Source of the DNA: Aurelia coerulea
Taxonomy: Eukaryota > Cnidaria > Scyphozoa > Semaeostomeae > Ulmaridae
NCBI GenBank assembly: GCA_039566865.1
Contig: CM076951.1
Span: 15,199,484 to 15,263,483, forward strand
Reading direction: 5' to 3'
DNA length: 64,000 nucleotides
The notes beneath the pieces are model-generated. The model saw only the letters and a list, made by a program, of their open reading frames with translations, did no database searches and was not told the DNA's origin. Shown here piece after piece: positions 11,341-22,842 of the stretch; the stretch's first letter is position 1, and every line of letters begins with the position of its first letter. Made by a program: the position numbers and the translations under genes.

Positions 11341-12387
11341 TCAGAAAATTATGTCGATTGATGTCTCCCAATGTTCACCAACCTTTCTTCCATCAAAATA
11401 AAATAGTGGATTTAACTGCGAACGGATGAGCTCACGCTGGAATGCAAAAGCCGATGCCCAACCCATCTAGGCCAGGTGTCTCGCTCGTTTTGGAAATCTA
11501 GCTGTGAGACTGGTGATTTTGAGTGGTCAGCGGTTTTTGAAACGAAATGTCACTGTGTTGCCAATGTTGCATTAGTCCTGTTTTGTCAAAGAGCAGCTAG
11601 TGATGGTGAATTTTGAGACAATCTACCATCAACATATTCTTTTTTCCTTATACTTTCATGCATTTGCATTTCTTGAGAAAAATTTTTTTTCCATAATTTG
11701 GCTGCTTCTGCTGAAGTGCTGTGGCTGTTGAATGGGCTGGTAAAATTGATGGTACGCATTTGAAGTGACAGCAAACAGTCGGGGATGATTCGCAGCTCGA
11801 TATGCGGGAAACTTAGCTTATATTTTATCAATTCTTAACTGCAGTTATGTTTGATATATGCCTACAAGAAGCTGCAAGCAAAGATTTCATGATGGACCTT
11901 TCTGGAAACTTGGCACAAGTAAATGTTGAACGGTTTTGGTCTTGCGTTGATAAATTGGCCTAGGCAAAACAAGATAGCGGTAGCGCTCTGTGCTATGGAA
12001 AGCCCCGTTATTAGACCCATTTCGACAACATTTAAAGGAGGCCATTTGGAACAAACCAAGCAAAGCTAAGATGAATACATTCCTTTGCCAAGCTTCCATG
12101 AAGCGCTATCGCGAGTGATTCTGAATGAAAACTTTTCAGTGTTCTCTCATCAAAAATTACTTGTTCTGTAGCGGATGTGGTTTCGTTTCAATGTCTGACT
12201 TCCGGTTGCCCTGTCGAATGACTAAAAGTTCGTGATGAAAATGGTGGCATTACGTAATCGAATAAGCAAAAATTTACACACTACGCATGCGTTCATAGTC
12301 CCCGAGGGGATATCCACGTCCTCGTCAACTTGAGCTTGCACGTATCCCCAACAAGTTTGAGCTAACTTTTCATCAGTTTTTTTAACG
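11341..12387. other. Upstream region of the Kolobok-like gene
   Basis: No supported exon seen. If this gene has an N-terminal THAP zinc-finger exon, as Kolobok transposases often do, it should lie here or further upstream. I could not find its C-x2-4-C...C-x2-H pattern. Confidence 0.3.
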
Positions 12388-15300
12388 ATGCTTACAGCTG
12401 CTTTAAGCATACAGCTGCTTAAAGACGCAAGAAAAGAAGCTGCCTCAGTTAGCCACAAGGAACTGACATGCCAGGAAAGTTTAGCTGTAGCTGCTTGCAG
12501 CTCTTTTGAAGACAATGTTCCTGATAGTGATGATGTGATCCAGAGCAAGGTCCCTGCACCCACTAATTCTATTTGTTTTGTTTTCCAAATATCTTTTCAA
12601 CGAAACAAACCTTGGCAATTTCTCCCAAAGTAGCATTTATCTGAGAACCATTGTAGGTAGTATTAGAATGTTTGCAACCACATGGCTACCAATCTGATCT
12701 TCAATTTTTCATTTACCCAGTGCATTGACCAACATGTGCAGACAGATTGTTGTCATACTGATGCAGAGATGCAAGTAAACATGGCATGCCAAAGTTGCAA
12801 ACGTTTGTTAGTCCTAAAAAGAGTTTACCGGAACAGATGGCTGGCGGCAAAGTTCAAGTTGAAATCATGTAGGATAGAGCTAGACAAAGCACGCAAAGAG
12901 ACCAGAGGTAACTGCCCTTGCAAAACTTTGAATATTGCCAAACATGTTTAGAAGATACTACAGATTATTCAATGCTTTGATCATGGTTTGTCAACTTTGT
13001 CAAATTGTACAAATTTCAAAACATGTTGAAACTTATTTGATGAATCTTATTTTTATGACGAAACATTTTGGTAAAACACCATAAAATGTGACTTTTACCA
13101 TTTTTTATTGATCATGATATCCTAATGAAAGCCAGGTCAAATTTGGTCAAATATGGAAGTTAGAAAAGTTGGAAATTACCAACTGACACTCAATGAAAAA
13201 ACTGACAAACTGTAAATATTTTGGAAAGAATCTCTGCTATTCACAGGTTGGATATTGCCGGCTAACTTCCTGTACATGCTTTTCCTAAAACACAATAACA
13301 TTGCGTACATGTTTGATATAGTCAAGGGTATAGTTCATCAGTAATAAGTGCTATTTAGCAAATAAATTATTCTAATTCCCAGGTAATAATATAAACAATG
13401 AAGAGGAGATCACTCCAGAACCCGAAAATATTGAAAGTGAATCAGAAGACGAGTCTGACTTTGAAATGGAAGTGGAGCCAACAGATGATAGTTTTTTGGA
13501 AAGCATGGATGATGATGATGATGAATCTTATGAAACCGAAAGCAATGGTGATTCTACCTGCTCAAGTGAAGGGTAAGTATGGGTGTTGCTGTGTTATTTG
13601 TGTTGACTTGAGGACAGCGAAGTCAGTAATGTGTTACCAAGAGATGGTACCTTTTGCTTTGAAGTTTACAGTACAATCTGTTATTTCCTTCTAGTGTCTT
13701 TTATTATCTGAGGCTCTGCAACCTTTTACATAAAGATATGCTTTGTTAAAGCATGGCTAAACAAAAGAAGGTACAGTAGTCTGATGCCTAAACAGATCAA
13801 CCTTATTTAGCTATAATTTGTCATTATTCCTTCCATTTCAGCCTTTTGATGTGGAGGGGACAACAAATTCTCTGTTTTCATGATAACGCAAAAATCAACA
13901 AATTCAGGGGCTACCACGATTGACTGCATTTTGTTTTTGTGGTCTCTTGCTTTGAAGGTATGGCCAAAGTTTTCCATTTGTGGAGCCCTCTCAATGGGTT
14001 ATCATTTGCTTCCTGTAATTGCCAGCTGATATCCAATGATAAAATGATAGCATGTTACCAATATTTCCATTTTTGATGAAAAGATGAACCAGTATAAAAA
14101 AATTTCATAATTCTCTTGCAGCCAAGAGAGGACAAACATCCGTACACAATCAAAATTCATTGTGTTTCTGTGCCAACTCCTCCTTCTCTTGAAATTCTGC
14201 CCAGTGTGCAAAGCTGATAACCCATTGCTAGAATCTCGGGCAGTTGGTACAATGGCAGAGATTAAAATCATATGTGGAAATGAGAAGTGTCAACAACGAG
14301 AGAATGTTTGGCGAAGTCAGCCGTTTATGCCAGACTCAAAAGTTGCTGCTGGCAACTTTTTGCTATGTTATTCAACATTAGTTTCTGGAGGATCTGCATC
14401 AAAGACGTTTCAAATATTTCGAAACATGGGCTTATGGTGTATTTCGCTGAAGACCTTCTTCAAGCACCAAAAGGTAAGATGTGATTACTGTATGCCAGGA
14501 ATGTACGCTTCAGACTAATAAATCTACCGGGTGAGTCAGAAAAAACGTGGGGTGTTTGGCGGATTGTGACGTCGCGTTCAGCAACCCGATCGTAGCGAAC
14601 TGAATTTTTTCTTGCAGCCAGAGGTCTAACTTAGATCGTAAGCTTTTCCCCATCGAAATCGGTCACTTGATGTATTAATCAGAAAATATTTCCTTCGTAA
14701 GACGTTGTATGGGAGTTTTGCAAACTTATGAAATCTTTGATAGGGCCCCTTCAGCATTTTACCCTTGCCAAACATACAGGTACACGTGGTATTATCAGGG
14801 GAGAATGAAATAGTTTTATCTTGAAACATCGCGTTGATCTGGGAAATGAATATCTTTACAACACAAAGAAGCATGCGTTTTTACTGTCTCTCAAACATGC
14901 AGCTTTGGCAAGGCTAAAATGCTGAAGAGGCTTCGTTAAAGGTTTCCTCAGTTTGCAAAACTCCCATACAACGTTTTAGGAAGAAAATCGTTTTTAAATA
15001 ATGAATCACATGACCGATTTCGATGGGGAAAAGTTTATGATCTAAGTCAGATTTATGGCTGCACGGAATAATTTAGTTCACAACGGTCGGATGGTAAACA
15101 CGACGTCACAGTCCGCCAAACACCCCATGTTTTTTTCTGACTCGCCCGGTATTCTAAAATAACAGGGAATAAAACAGACACCCTTTTGTTTTGCTATTGT
15201 GGTGGTACTGTGTGAGTTATTGGTAAAACACATTTTAGCTTCTAACCAATAGTACAGTTGTAGTGTTATTGGTTGGAAACAATTTTTAGCTACAGGAACA

Positions 15301-16635
15301 GAAAAGAGCTGACTCAACATAATGATCCTGATTCTTTTCAGATTATTGTGTGCAATATTTTAACTATACTAGGCTCTTGTATAACTTAGAAAAAGCAACT
15401 AATTGGATAATTGGGTACTGTTAACATGTGCAGTACACTAATTTTTTCATCAAAACAGATTGAAATGGTTGGCTTATGAGAATTTCAAAAGTTAAGAAAC
15501 AACCCTACCCAAATTAAAAGAGCTAAAGTTGTAAGTTGCAATCAAAAATGCTTCTGTGCATGATAGAGAGTATGCTGACATTGTTTCAAGTGTGAACTGT
15601 GCATTACTTTTTGTGCTTTTACTTTCTTATAGTAATTTGAAAGCCCTAAAATTGCATTTATTCTACACTTTCAACCAACACATTTGAGAACTTTTGGCAG
15701 CAAAAGTGTTCTAGAATTTAAGAAACTGCCTACCTAGCCCTCCTTAGTTTTTTTTTGCAAAAGAAATGAGTGTATTTATGTGTGATTTAAAAGCCAATTA
15801 CACATCACCTTTCCTTAAATATAAATTTGAAATGCTGCATTCCACATTCACAGTTTTGTTCTATGGAAATATTTCTTCACTTTTCTTCCTACTGGCTTCA
15901 GAAAACTAAATACATATAACCTTAAATTTGTATAGGAAAAGTTATTCCCAGTAATACATCTATATTGGAAAAGTTACCAAAGCAAGATGTGGTCACAATT
16001 AAAAGAACAACGCAAAGGCCTGGTGATTGCTGGTGATGGGCGCCATGACAGTATGGGCCACAGTGCAAAATATGGTGCTTATACTGTGTTCAATTGTGAC
16101 ATAAACATGATCTTGGATTTTGCACTTCTTCAGGTATATATTGTAAATATCAGGTCCATACACAGTAATTAGCATATATTACTGTATGTGGTGACTGTTA
16201 GCTGGGCTGTGAGCTTGCAATGAAATATTTTGGAGCTTAAATTGTTCCTTGACCATGCTTCTCTTTCATTGAAAATTTTCAGATGATGATACAGTCATGT
16301 TGTTACACAAACAAGGAAAAGAGTTTCTGAATTCATAAAATTATTTGATCTACTCTGATGTGTACAAATATCAACATTTAAAACAGGCATTCACAACTGC
16401 TGTGAGGGTGTGGCTGCTGGTCTGGGTAAATGAGTAAAATTCTGTCTGATTTTTCTCCTTGCTTCCATCTTTCAGAAGGTAAATTTGTCATGTTTTAATT
16501 TTTTTATTCATGTTGTAGAGAAACGAAGTTGGAAGTAGCCAGGCAATGGAATATGCTGGATTTCAAAGAGCAATGAAACATCTTTTGGACAGTGGTTTTG
16601 AAATCTCAGCTTTGGTATCAGATTGCCACCTATCT
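12388..16635 (+). pseudogene. Kolobok-like transposase gene, 5' part (six exons)
   Basis: Exons with GT-AG borders and consistent phase: 12388-12549, 12721-12907, 13383-13572, 14122-14473, 15936-16133 and 16519-16635. The order is a Cys-containing helical segment, a very acidic linker (13.4 kb), a zinc-binding region with CPVC and CGNEKC, a WRSQP...GNFLL block, then GDGRHDSMGHSAKYG (first catalytic Asp) and ALVSDCH (second Asp). The pattern GDGRxDSxGHSAKYG followed by SDxH recalls Kolobok DDE transposases. That superfamily assignment is from memory of the motif, not a search. No THAP exon was found, so the N-terminus may be missing. The sixth exon is cut after DCHLS by a foldback element. Confidence 0.7.
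14527..15149. mobile_element. CCGGGTG-family foldback MITE, copy 1
   Basis: A 623-bp unit with inverted ends (CCGGGTGAGTCAGAAAAAAC at left, complementary end at 15130-15149), flanked by TA at 14525-14526 and 15150-15151. The inner arms also pair (GGTGTTTGGCGGATTGTGACGTC). It lies in an intron of the Kolobok-like gene. Two other elements in the window share the CCGGGTG end and TA duplication. Confidence 0.75.
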
Positions 16636-16649
16636 TTGGTGAAATCTAC

Positions 16650-17583
16650 CAGTGTAAATGTCATGGCAATTTTATCAAATCTTCCTCTAATTGGTTAATT
16701 AATGCCAAAATCGAAATTCTCATTTCTTAGCTCAGAAATGTCCGATCTGTATGAAATCAACTTTATTTAGGACATGCATGTAACAGCTTTCAACAGATTA
16801 TCAGCCAGAAGAAATACGGATTCTAATTTCACGCTTAATTGGACATGCTCAGGGGCAGCACGATTTTGGCATTTTTGGCATCAAAATGTGGAAATTTCAA
16901 TCTTACACTTGAAAAACAAAAAAGTGACTCAAAGTGACTCTACCAGACTCACTTTTTGTGGAAGTACCACGTCTCAGCTGAAAATTTACTGAGGGGATCG
17001 TGCAGAATCGTACAGAAAAAAAAGTTATATGCAATTAAAAAAGTCAAGTGTACCTCTTGATTTTGAAGAAAAAGTTGGGTTTTTTGTTATTGCTTTCTAA
17101 GCAACATGAAATGGAATTGTTGAAAGTAACTGCTAGTGACTTCAATTCATCTTTTGAGGAAATTCAAATCGTAAAATTGAAAAAAAAGCTTTTTCACTGC
17201 TCCTCCGCAGAGACAGATAACAAAGCAATGTAAACTGCTTCTTTTTGATCATTTCTTCACACAGCGTTAGGTCAACAATTTTATAACGTCCAAGATAACT
17301 TCATTAAGAAGTGCACTAACTTCTAAGCTAGTTACATCTAGAAAACTTGATAAAAAATATGATCTAGTTAATATTTGCGAATCATATTTTGTTTCTTCGA
17401 TAAAACTTCATTCGTACATAGACTGAATCAGCGATTCCTACTCATTGGAAACATAGGCAACTGGAGAAAAGTGTCCTTGTTGTCAACAGATCCTGTCTCA
17501 TCTTTGCAATTACCGGGGTTGATGTTATTAGCATTCTTACAAAAATGTCATGAATGCTGGCTTGAACAGAAATCTGTCTCGGT
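16650..17583 (+). repeat. Left arm of the foldback element
   Basis: Inverted copy of 17684-18620 with few differences, beginning AGTGTAAATGTCATGGC. Non-coding. Confidence 0.8.
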
Positions 17584-17683
17584 CTACATCCTGCCCTACT
17601 ACGGAAACTGCGCGCGTGTTTGTTCCATGCTTCAACTCCACTCTCAGACCAAATAGCAATTTTTCCTCCGTCCTGAATTTCAA

Positions 17684-18620
17684 AGACCGAAACAGACTTC
17701 TGTTCAAGCCAGTATTCATGACATTTTTGTAAGAATGCTAATAACATCAACCCCGGTAATTGCAAAGGTGAGACAGGATCTATTGACAGAAAAGGACACT
17801 TTTCTCCAGTTGCCTATGTTTCCAATGAGTAGGAATCCCTGATTCAGTCTATGTACGAATGAAGTTTATCGAAGAAACAAAATACGATTCGTAAATATTA
17901 ACTAGATCATAGTCTTTTATCAAGTTTTCTAGATGTAACTAGCTTAGAAGTTAGTGCACTTCATAATGAAGTTATCTTGGACGTTATAAAGTTGTTGACT
18001 TAACGCTGTGTGAAGAAATGATCAAAAAGAAGCAGTTTACATTGCTTTGTTATCTGTCTCTGCGGAGGAGCAGTGAAAAAGCTTTTTTTTCAATTTTACG
18101 ATTTGAATTTCCTCAAAAGATGAATTGAAGTCACTAGCAGTTAATTTCAACAATTCCATTTCATGTTGCTTAGAAAGCAATAACAAAAAACCCAACTTTT
18201 TCTCCAAAATCAAGAGGGACACTTGACTTTTTTAATTGCGTATAACTTTCTTTTCTGTACGATTCTGCACGATCCCCTAAATTTTCAGCTGAGACGTGGT
18301 ACTTCCACAAAAAGTGAGTCTGGTAGAGTCACTATGAGTCACTTTTTTGTTTTTCAAGTGTAAGAGTGAAATTTCCACATTTTGATGCCAAAAATGCCAA
18401 AATCGTGCTGCCCCTGAGCATGTCCAATTAAGCGTGAAATTAGAATCCGTATTTCTTCTGGCTGATAGTCAGTTGAAAGCTGTTATATGCATGTCCTAAA
18501 TAAAGCTGTTATATGCTGTCATACAAATCGAACATTTCTGAGCTAAGAAATGAGAATTTCGATTTTGGCATTAATTAACCAATTAGAGGAAGATTTGATA
18601 AAATTGCCATGAAATTGACA
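17684..18620 (-). repeat. Right arm of the foldback element
   Basis: Reverse complement of the left arm, ending GCCATGAAATTGACACT. The high similarity of the arms implies recent formation or gene conversion. Confidence 0.8.
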
Positions 18621-18790
18621 CTTTGACCTCAATTTTCTCTGGGCTCGCAAGTCCGACTTCAATGAAATTTTTTTTATTTTGATGGCCAACATATCTAGTT
18701 TTGAGTGGTATGATCAGTAGTTAGAAAAAGAAAACTTCACTTTTTGCATTTCTTCCATTAGCTCTATTGTTCTGGATAACTGTGCTATCT

Positions 18791-20188
18791 ATTGCCAAGC
18801 ATATGAGAGAGCAGCTTCCAATGATAACACATTACTTTGACCTATGGCACTTGAAAAAAAGTAAGTTTGATTTGAAGTTGTTCATTGTTTATGATGCAAA
18901 CATTTGATAAGAGGATTGGGTTGATTGGAAAAGCAAATGGCACTTGATACGGTACGTACTGTATTGAATAAAATAAAATATATTTTTAACGAAAGAGAAT
19001 CCATACCTTACTCTTGTTGATGTATGGCTTCTCTCTTTACAGAGATTCAAAAAATTCTTAGTGCAGCAGCGAAGAGGAAAGGCTTTGAAGAAATTGAGCA
19101 ATGGATAAAACCATGTGTCAATCACTTTTACTGGAGTGCTACCACAACTTTTGATGGCAATGGTGACCTCATTTGGGCAAAATTTAAATCATTTTTAAGT
19201 CACTGTGTTAATGAACATACAGAGTTGGATGAACCCCTCTTCAACAGATGTGCCCACGGAGAAATAGAGGATCGCCCATGGTTAGAGAAAGGTATGCCTG
19301 AGCTAAGTTCCTTACAGTGCACACAGTGACAGTTTGGCCATTCATTTGAATCAAAGGATGTTTTTTCCATCTGCTATTTCATTTTGTTAATCTGTGACAT
19401 TTTTCTCCCTCAGCCTAAGTTGTTGATAATTTGAATCAGATAAAACAAAAAGTTGTTTCCACAGGTTGTTGAGTTCCAAAGATGAAGTTACAAAAAATGA
19501 TCATTATTTTATTCCTCATACTGTAGGTGAAGATGCACATGAAAAGATGACGTCATTGGTTACTGACCCGTTACTGGTGAGAGGCATAAAGAAGGCATCC
19601 CCATTACAGCAAACAAGCTGCTTAGAAGGCTTTCATTCCGTGCTTAATCATTTTGCTCCAAAAATGATTGCATTTTCACATACTGGAATGAAATGCAGGT
19701 AAAATTTAGTTCACACGAAAGTACAGTAAAGCTCCAGAGCGCACAATAAATAATTATTTTTGTTGCTCATTGAAATTTTGCTAATGTTTTACTTTATGCA
19801 GTAAGATTTCCAACACTTTGGCCAGAGTCAGAGTGTGGAAGTGCTGTGTGGATGAAAGGGGTTTTGAAAGTTGTCATCCCAATTCCAAGGGCTTTTCAAG
19901 CAGGTTTTTTATCGACCTCTCTGTTATATTGTAGAAAATGCTGCAGTATCTTCAATTTTAGCAACATGATTTCATTGTTTAGGAAACATTGCATATTACA
20001 AATAAAGTGTTCGTATACAAGTGGGTCCTTCTTTCTCAGGCACATATTGGCAACACTTCATTTCAATGAAAATCTTCAAAGAGAAGTAGAAACATATGAA
20101 GATGGAACAAATCAAGTTGTTGTGTCATGGCCTAAGTTTAAAAATGGTGAAGCCACAGTGAGAAACATCCGAGTAAAACCAAGCTTTG
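18791..20188 (+). pseudogene. Kolobok-like transposase gene, middle part (four exon pieces)
   Basis: Continues the gene after the foldback insertion. Pieces are 18791-18860 (rest of the split exon, with HYFDLWHLKK), 19043-19291, 19527-19698 and 20040-20188, all in phase. Conserved-looking blocks are NHFYWSATTTFDGNGD, the CAHGE segment, the LQQTSCLEGFHSVLNHFAPK block (which may supply the final catalytic Glu) and LATLHFNENLQRE. The intron after 20188 contains a complete hAT element, so the next exon is 5.8 kb away. Confidence 0.7.
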
Positions 20189-20890
20189 GTAATTTTTTGT
20201 TTATAAATATCTAAACTCATGCAGTGGTGGCTTTCGGTACAACAACATTCAATAATTTTCAAAAGATTCTTAGAAATTCCCCACACCCTGATAAGAATTA
20301 TTGAGTGGTAAAACCTGTTGAGTTTTCAAGCAAGTATAGCAAAATATGTTAATAAACACAATCATGTACTGTAATTAATGGCAAGTATTACAATACAATT
20401 CAACCAATATGTAGATACTGTATATGCCTGATACTGTACAGCAGGGGCGGCGCTGAGGGGTATTCAAGGTATTCGATGAATATCTATTTTTTTTCAAAAA
20501 TTTCCTAATATTTGTTAACCTTCGAAAATTCGAAGAATAAGTTTCCCATGACGAACCTTTTCGCAGGAGATACGGATGTTTGTGAAACGACCCTTTAATG
20601 ATGTCAGAAATGACCCGCAGACTATATTTACTTTCCTTGGGATGATAACCCGCTAAGGAATTTTTTCTATAGCTAATATGATAGCTATTGATATTGGGGA
20701 TTATGACGAACCCGTGGGCGGTGAGGTATTCAGATGCCATCCTGAATACTAACTCTTTGTTTCTGTGGCCCTTCGTGACGTCGGCTACCATTGAACATTT
20801 GGCCTCGTGACTAAGAGTTTCAAGACAGGACATATTCAGTTTTCATTCTGAATACCACGGCGAGGTTCGGTCTTCGCTTTCAACCAACGT

Positions 20891-21151
20891 ATGATGGATC
20901 GGGTTTTGGGAAATGAGTATCGTTGGGGTGTTTCCGAAATTTTTTCTTTGCGATCGCAACAAAGAAATCAACTCACTCACGAACAGCGTCTGCATTTTAA
21001 AAAAGATGGGAGACCTTGCCCCAAAATAAAGTACAAAGGAAGGACGAGCCATTTTACATACAAGAGTATTCCATGGATATGCGGAGGAGAAACTGAAGAA
21101 GGAAAGAGCACATTCTTTTGCTGGCCTTGCTTAGTCATGGGAGATATATAA
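20891..21151 (+). pseudogene. TTF-type zinc-finger exon of the hAT transposase
   Basis: The open segment ends WICGGETEEG then FFCWPCLVMG, the usual signature of the TTF-type zinc finger at the N-terminus of ZMYM1-like hAT proteins. It stops near 21150, just upstream of the 700-bp nested element at 21246-21945. The remainder of the transposase restarts near 22850, with an intron presumably between. DNA binding to element ends is the expected role. Confidence 0.6.
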
Positions 21152-21245
21152 ACGGTAAGTTAGTAGTTTAATTCATATTTTAAGACCAATGCTCATATTT
21201 TCTAACCTTCTGATGGTCATTTGTGTCTAATAGTTGTATGAAAGG

Positions 21246-21945
21246 TAGGTCTGTCCACCAAAGGTCGAATAATCGTTATTCGGTTATCCGATCACTATTC
21301 GAATAGCAGTGAAGCGCAACGGTTATTCGCTGCCAACCGAATAGTACGAATAGTACGATTATTCGGATTGAATGACCAGTCAAATAGATCGATTATTCGG
21401 ATAGTATGACTAGTCGACTGGTTGGAATGCAAAATGATCAGTCAAAGAAACCGAATAGGTTGACATAGCGAATAATCCGAATAGAATGACGAGCGAATAT
21501 TGCGAATATTGCGAAAAGTATGACTGATTGAATGGATCAAACTGTCTTGTCTAGACAGTAGGCGGATAGCGAGACAAGGGGCAGTGGCAAGGATATTGTT
21601 GTGTAAAACAATGAGGTATTGCTAGCTTATTGTATTCCTCTGCTTTACTCCATTGTATTGCTATTCTATGGGTGAATAACTGAAGTGCAATAATGTGATG
21701 TAGCAAGATTTATTTAGCCTGGGTGCATGCAGGCAAGCTTCATTTGGCTATCCCCCAGCAGGCTAGCACTGTAGCTGGACCAAAGGTGATAAGACAATTT
21801 CCAAGACAATGATTGATCTGTGCTATACTACTAAATTTTTTTGAACCACGCCCTAGCCACGCCCCTATTCGCCGAATAACCGGATATTCGGTAAAATTAG
21901 CACCGAATATTCGAATACTTATAATTTTTAATCTGGACAGCCCTA
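21246..21945. mobile_element. 700-bp nested element rich in TTCGAATA palindromes
   Basis: The ends are TAGGTCTGTCCA and the complementary TGGACAGCCCTA form, with flanks ATGAAAGG (21238-21245) and TTGAAAGG (21946-21953), an 8-bp duplication with one mismatch. The interior is filled with variants of CGAATA, TATTCG and ATTCGG. Non-autonomous hAT-like. It is nested inside the larger hAT element. Confidence 0.65.
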
Positions 21946-22842
21946 TTGAAAGGGTTCATGATTATCGGAGTTTCTAAAATCTTGAATGAAATAGCTATTG
22001 ATTTTCGTTGTAAAACGTTGAAAATAACCAAACAATGTAGCAGCGAGCTTCAGAACGCAGATACAAACGCTTTTTGAGAAGACGAGGTCCCTCTTAGGGG
22101 CCGACATATTCAAGTCAAGTTCTCAATACCTTGCCATTTTGGTGGCTTTCCAGAGGCGGCGAGTGTCCGCAAGTTTCGATTGCAAGATGATCTATCATGA
22201 TAACGGCAACCATCGCGATTTAATGCCCAAGACCCTTTCTCTTCCTCTTCTGTGCATGGCCTCGGCACTTTGAGTTACTGTTTTAACAGGGCTTCTCAAG
22301 CACGAGAATGTTACAAAAATATTTGCCAAACTTTACCTTTGAAGAAGAATAGCATGGGACTTCATATACACCATTTTTTATAAGAAACAACTTATGAGAA
22401 AGGGTAGGCTTAAGAAACCGTGCTATCTGGACTGAAAAAGCTAACTTTATGCTTTGCAGCTTTAATTTTCCCAGGTCACTCAACATGGTTTGAGACTGTG
22501 GGGAAACCGCACAGTAATAGCAACTGCTTTGACATTGTTTGGAGTGCGAATGATGTTATTTATTTTTTTAAGATCTTACTCGAACAAAAATCAGTCTACT
22601 CTGAAGTCTCCTAAAATTTGAATAGCTACCTACCAGCCACAGACCTTAGTTTCTAACAAAAAATGAGTGCAAATTAACATTGAGATATCTAACTTTCCAA
22701 TTCAGTAAATTTATTTAATTGTTTTAATATAAATGAATAGATGCATAATTATTCTTATCATATTAATGAAAAAATTATTGTACACATGCAATGAAATCCT
22801 TCCTTATCAAAAGTTGTATGCTCATGTGTATTTCTATTTTAT

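Larger units (their letters stand above)
16636..18784. mobile_element. 2.1-kb foldback element inserted in an exon
   Basis: Two near-identical inverted arms of about 930 bp (about 16650-17583 and 17684-18620) flank a spacer of about 100 bp. A further unpaired 160 bp lies on the right. The host sequence CTATCT occurs at 16630-16635 and again at 18785-18790. Removing the insert plus one CTATCT joins DCHLS to IAKHMRE in phase within the transposase exon. The mirror-image small open frames at 17048-17233 and 18037-18222 are the same arm sequence on opposite strands and are not genes. The left end is only about 14 bp outside its arm, so the element may be truncated. Confidence 0.8.

Noticed and set aside
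17048..18222. Two nearly identical 61-residue proteins on opposite strands
   Set aside because: They are the same non-coding sequence in the two arms of the foldback element.
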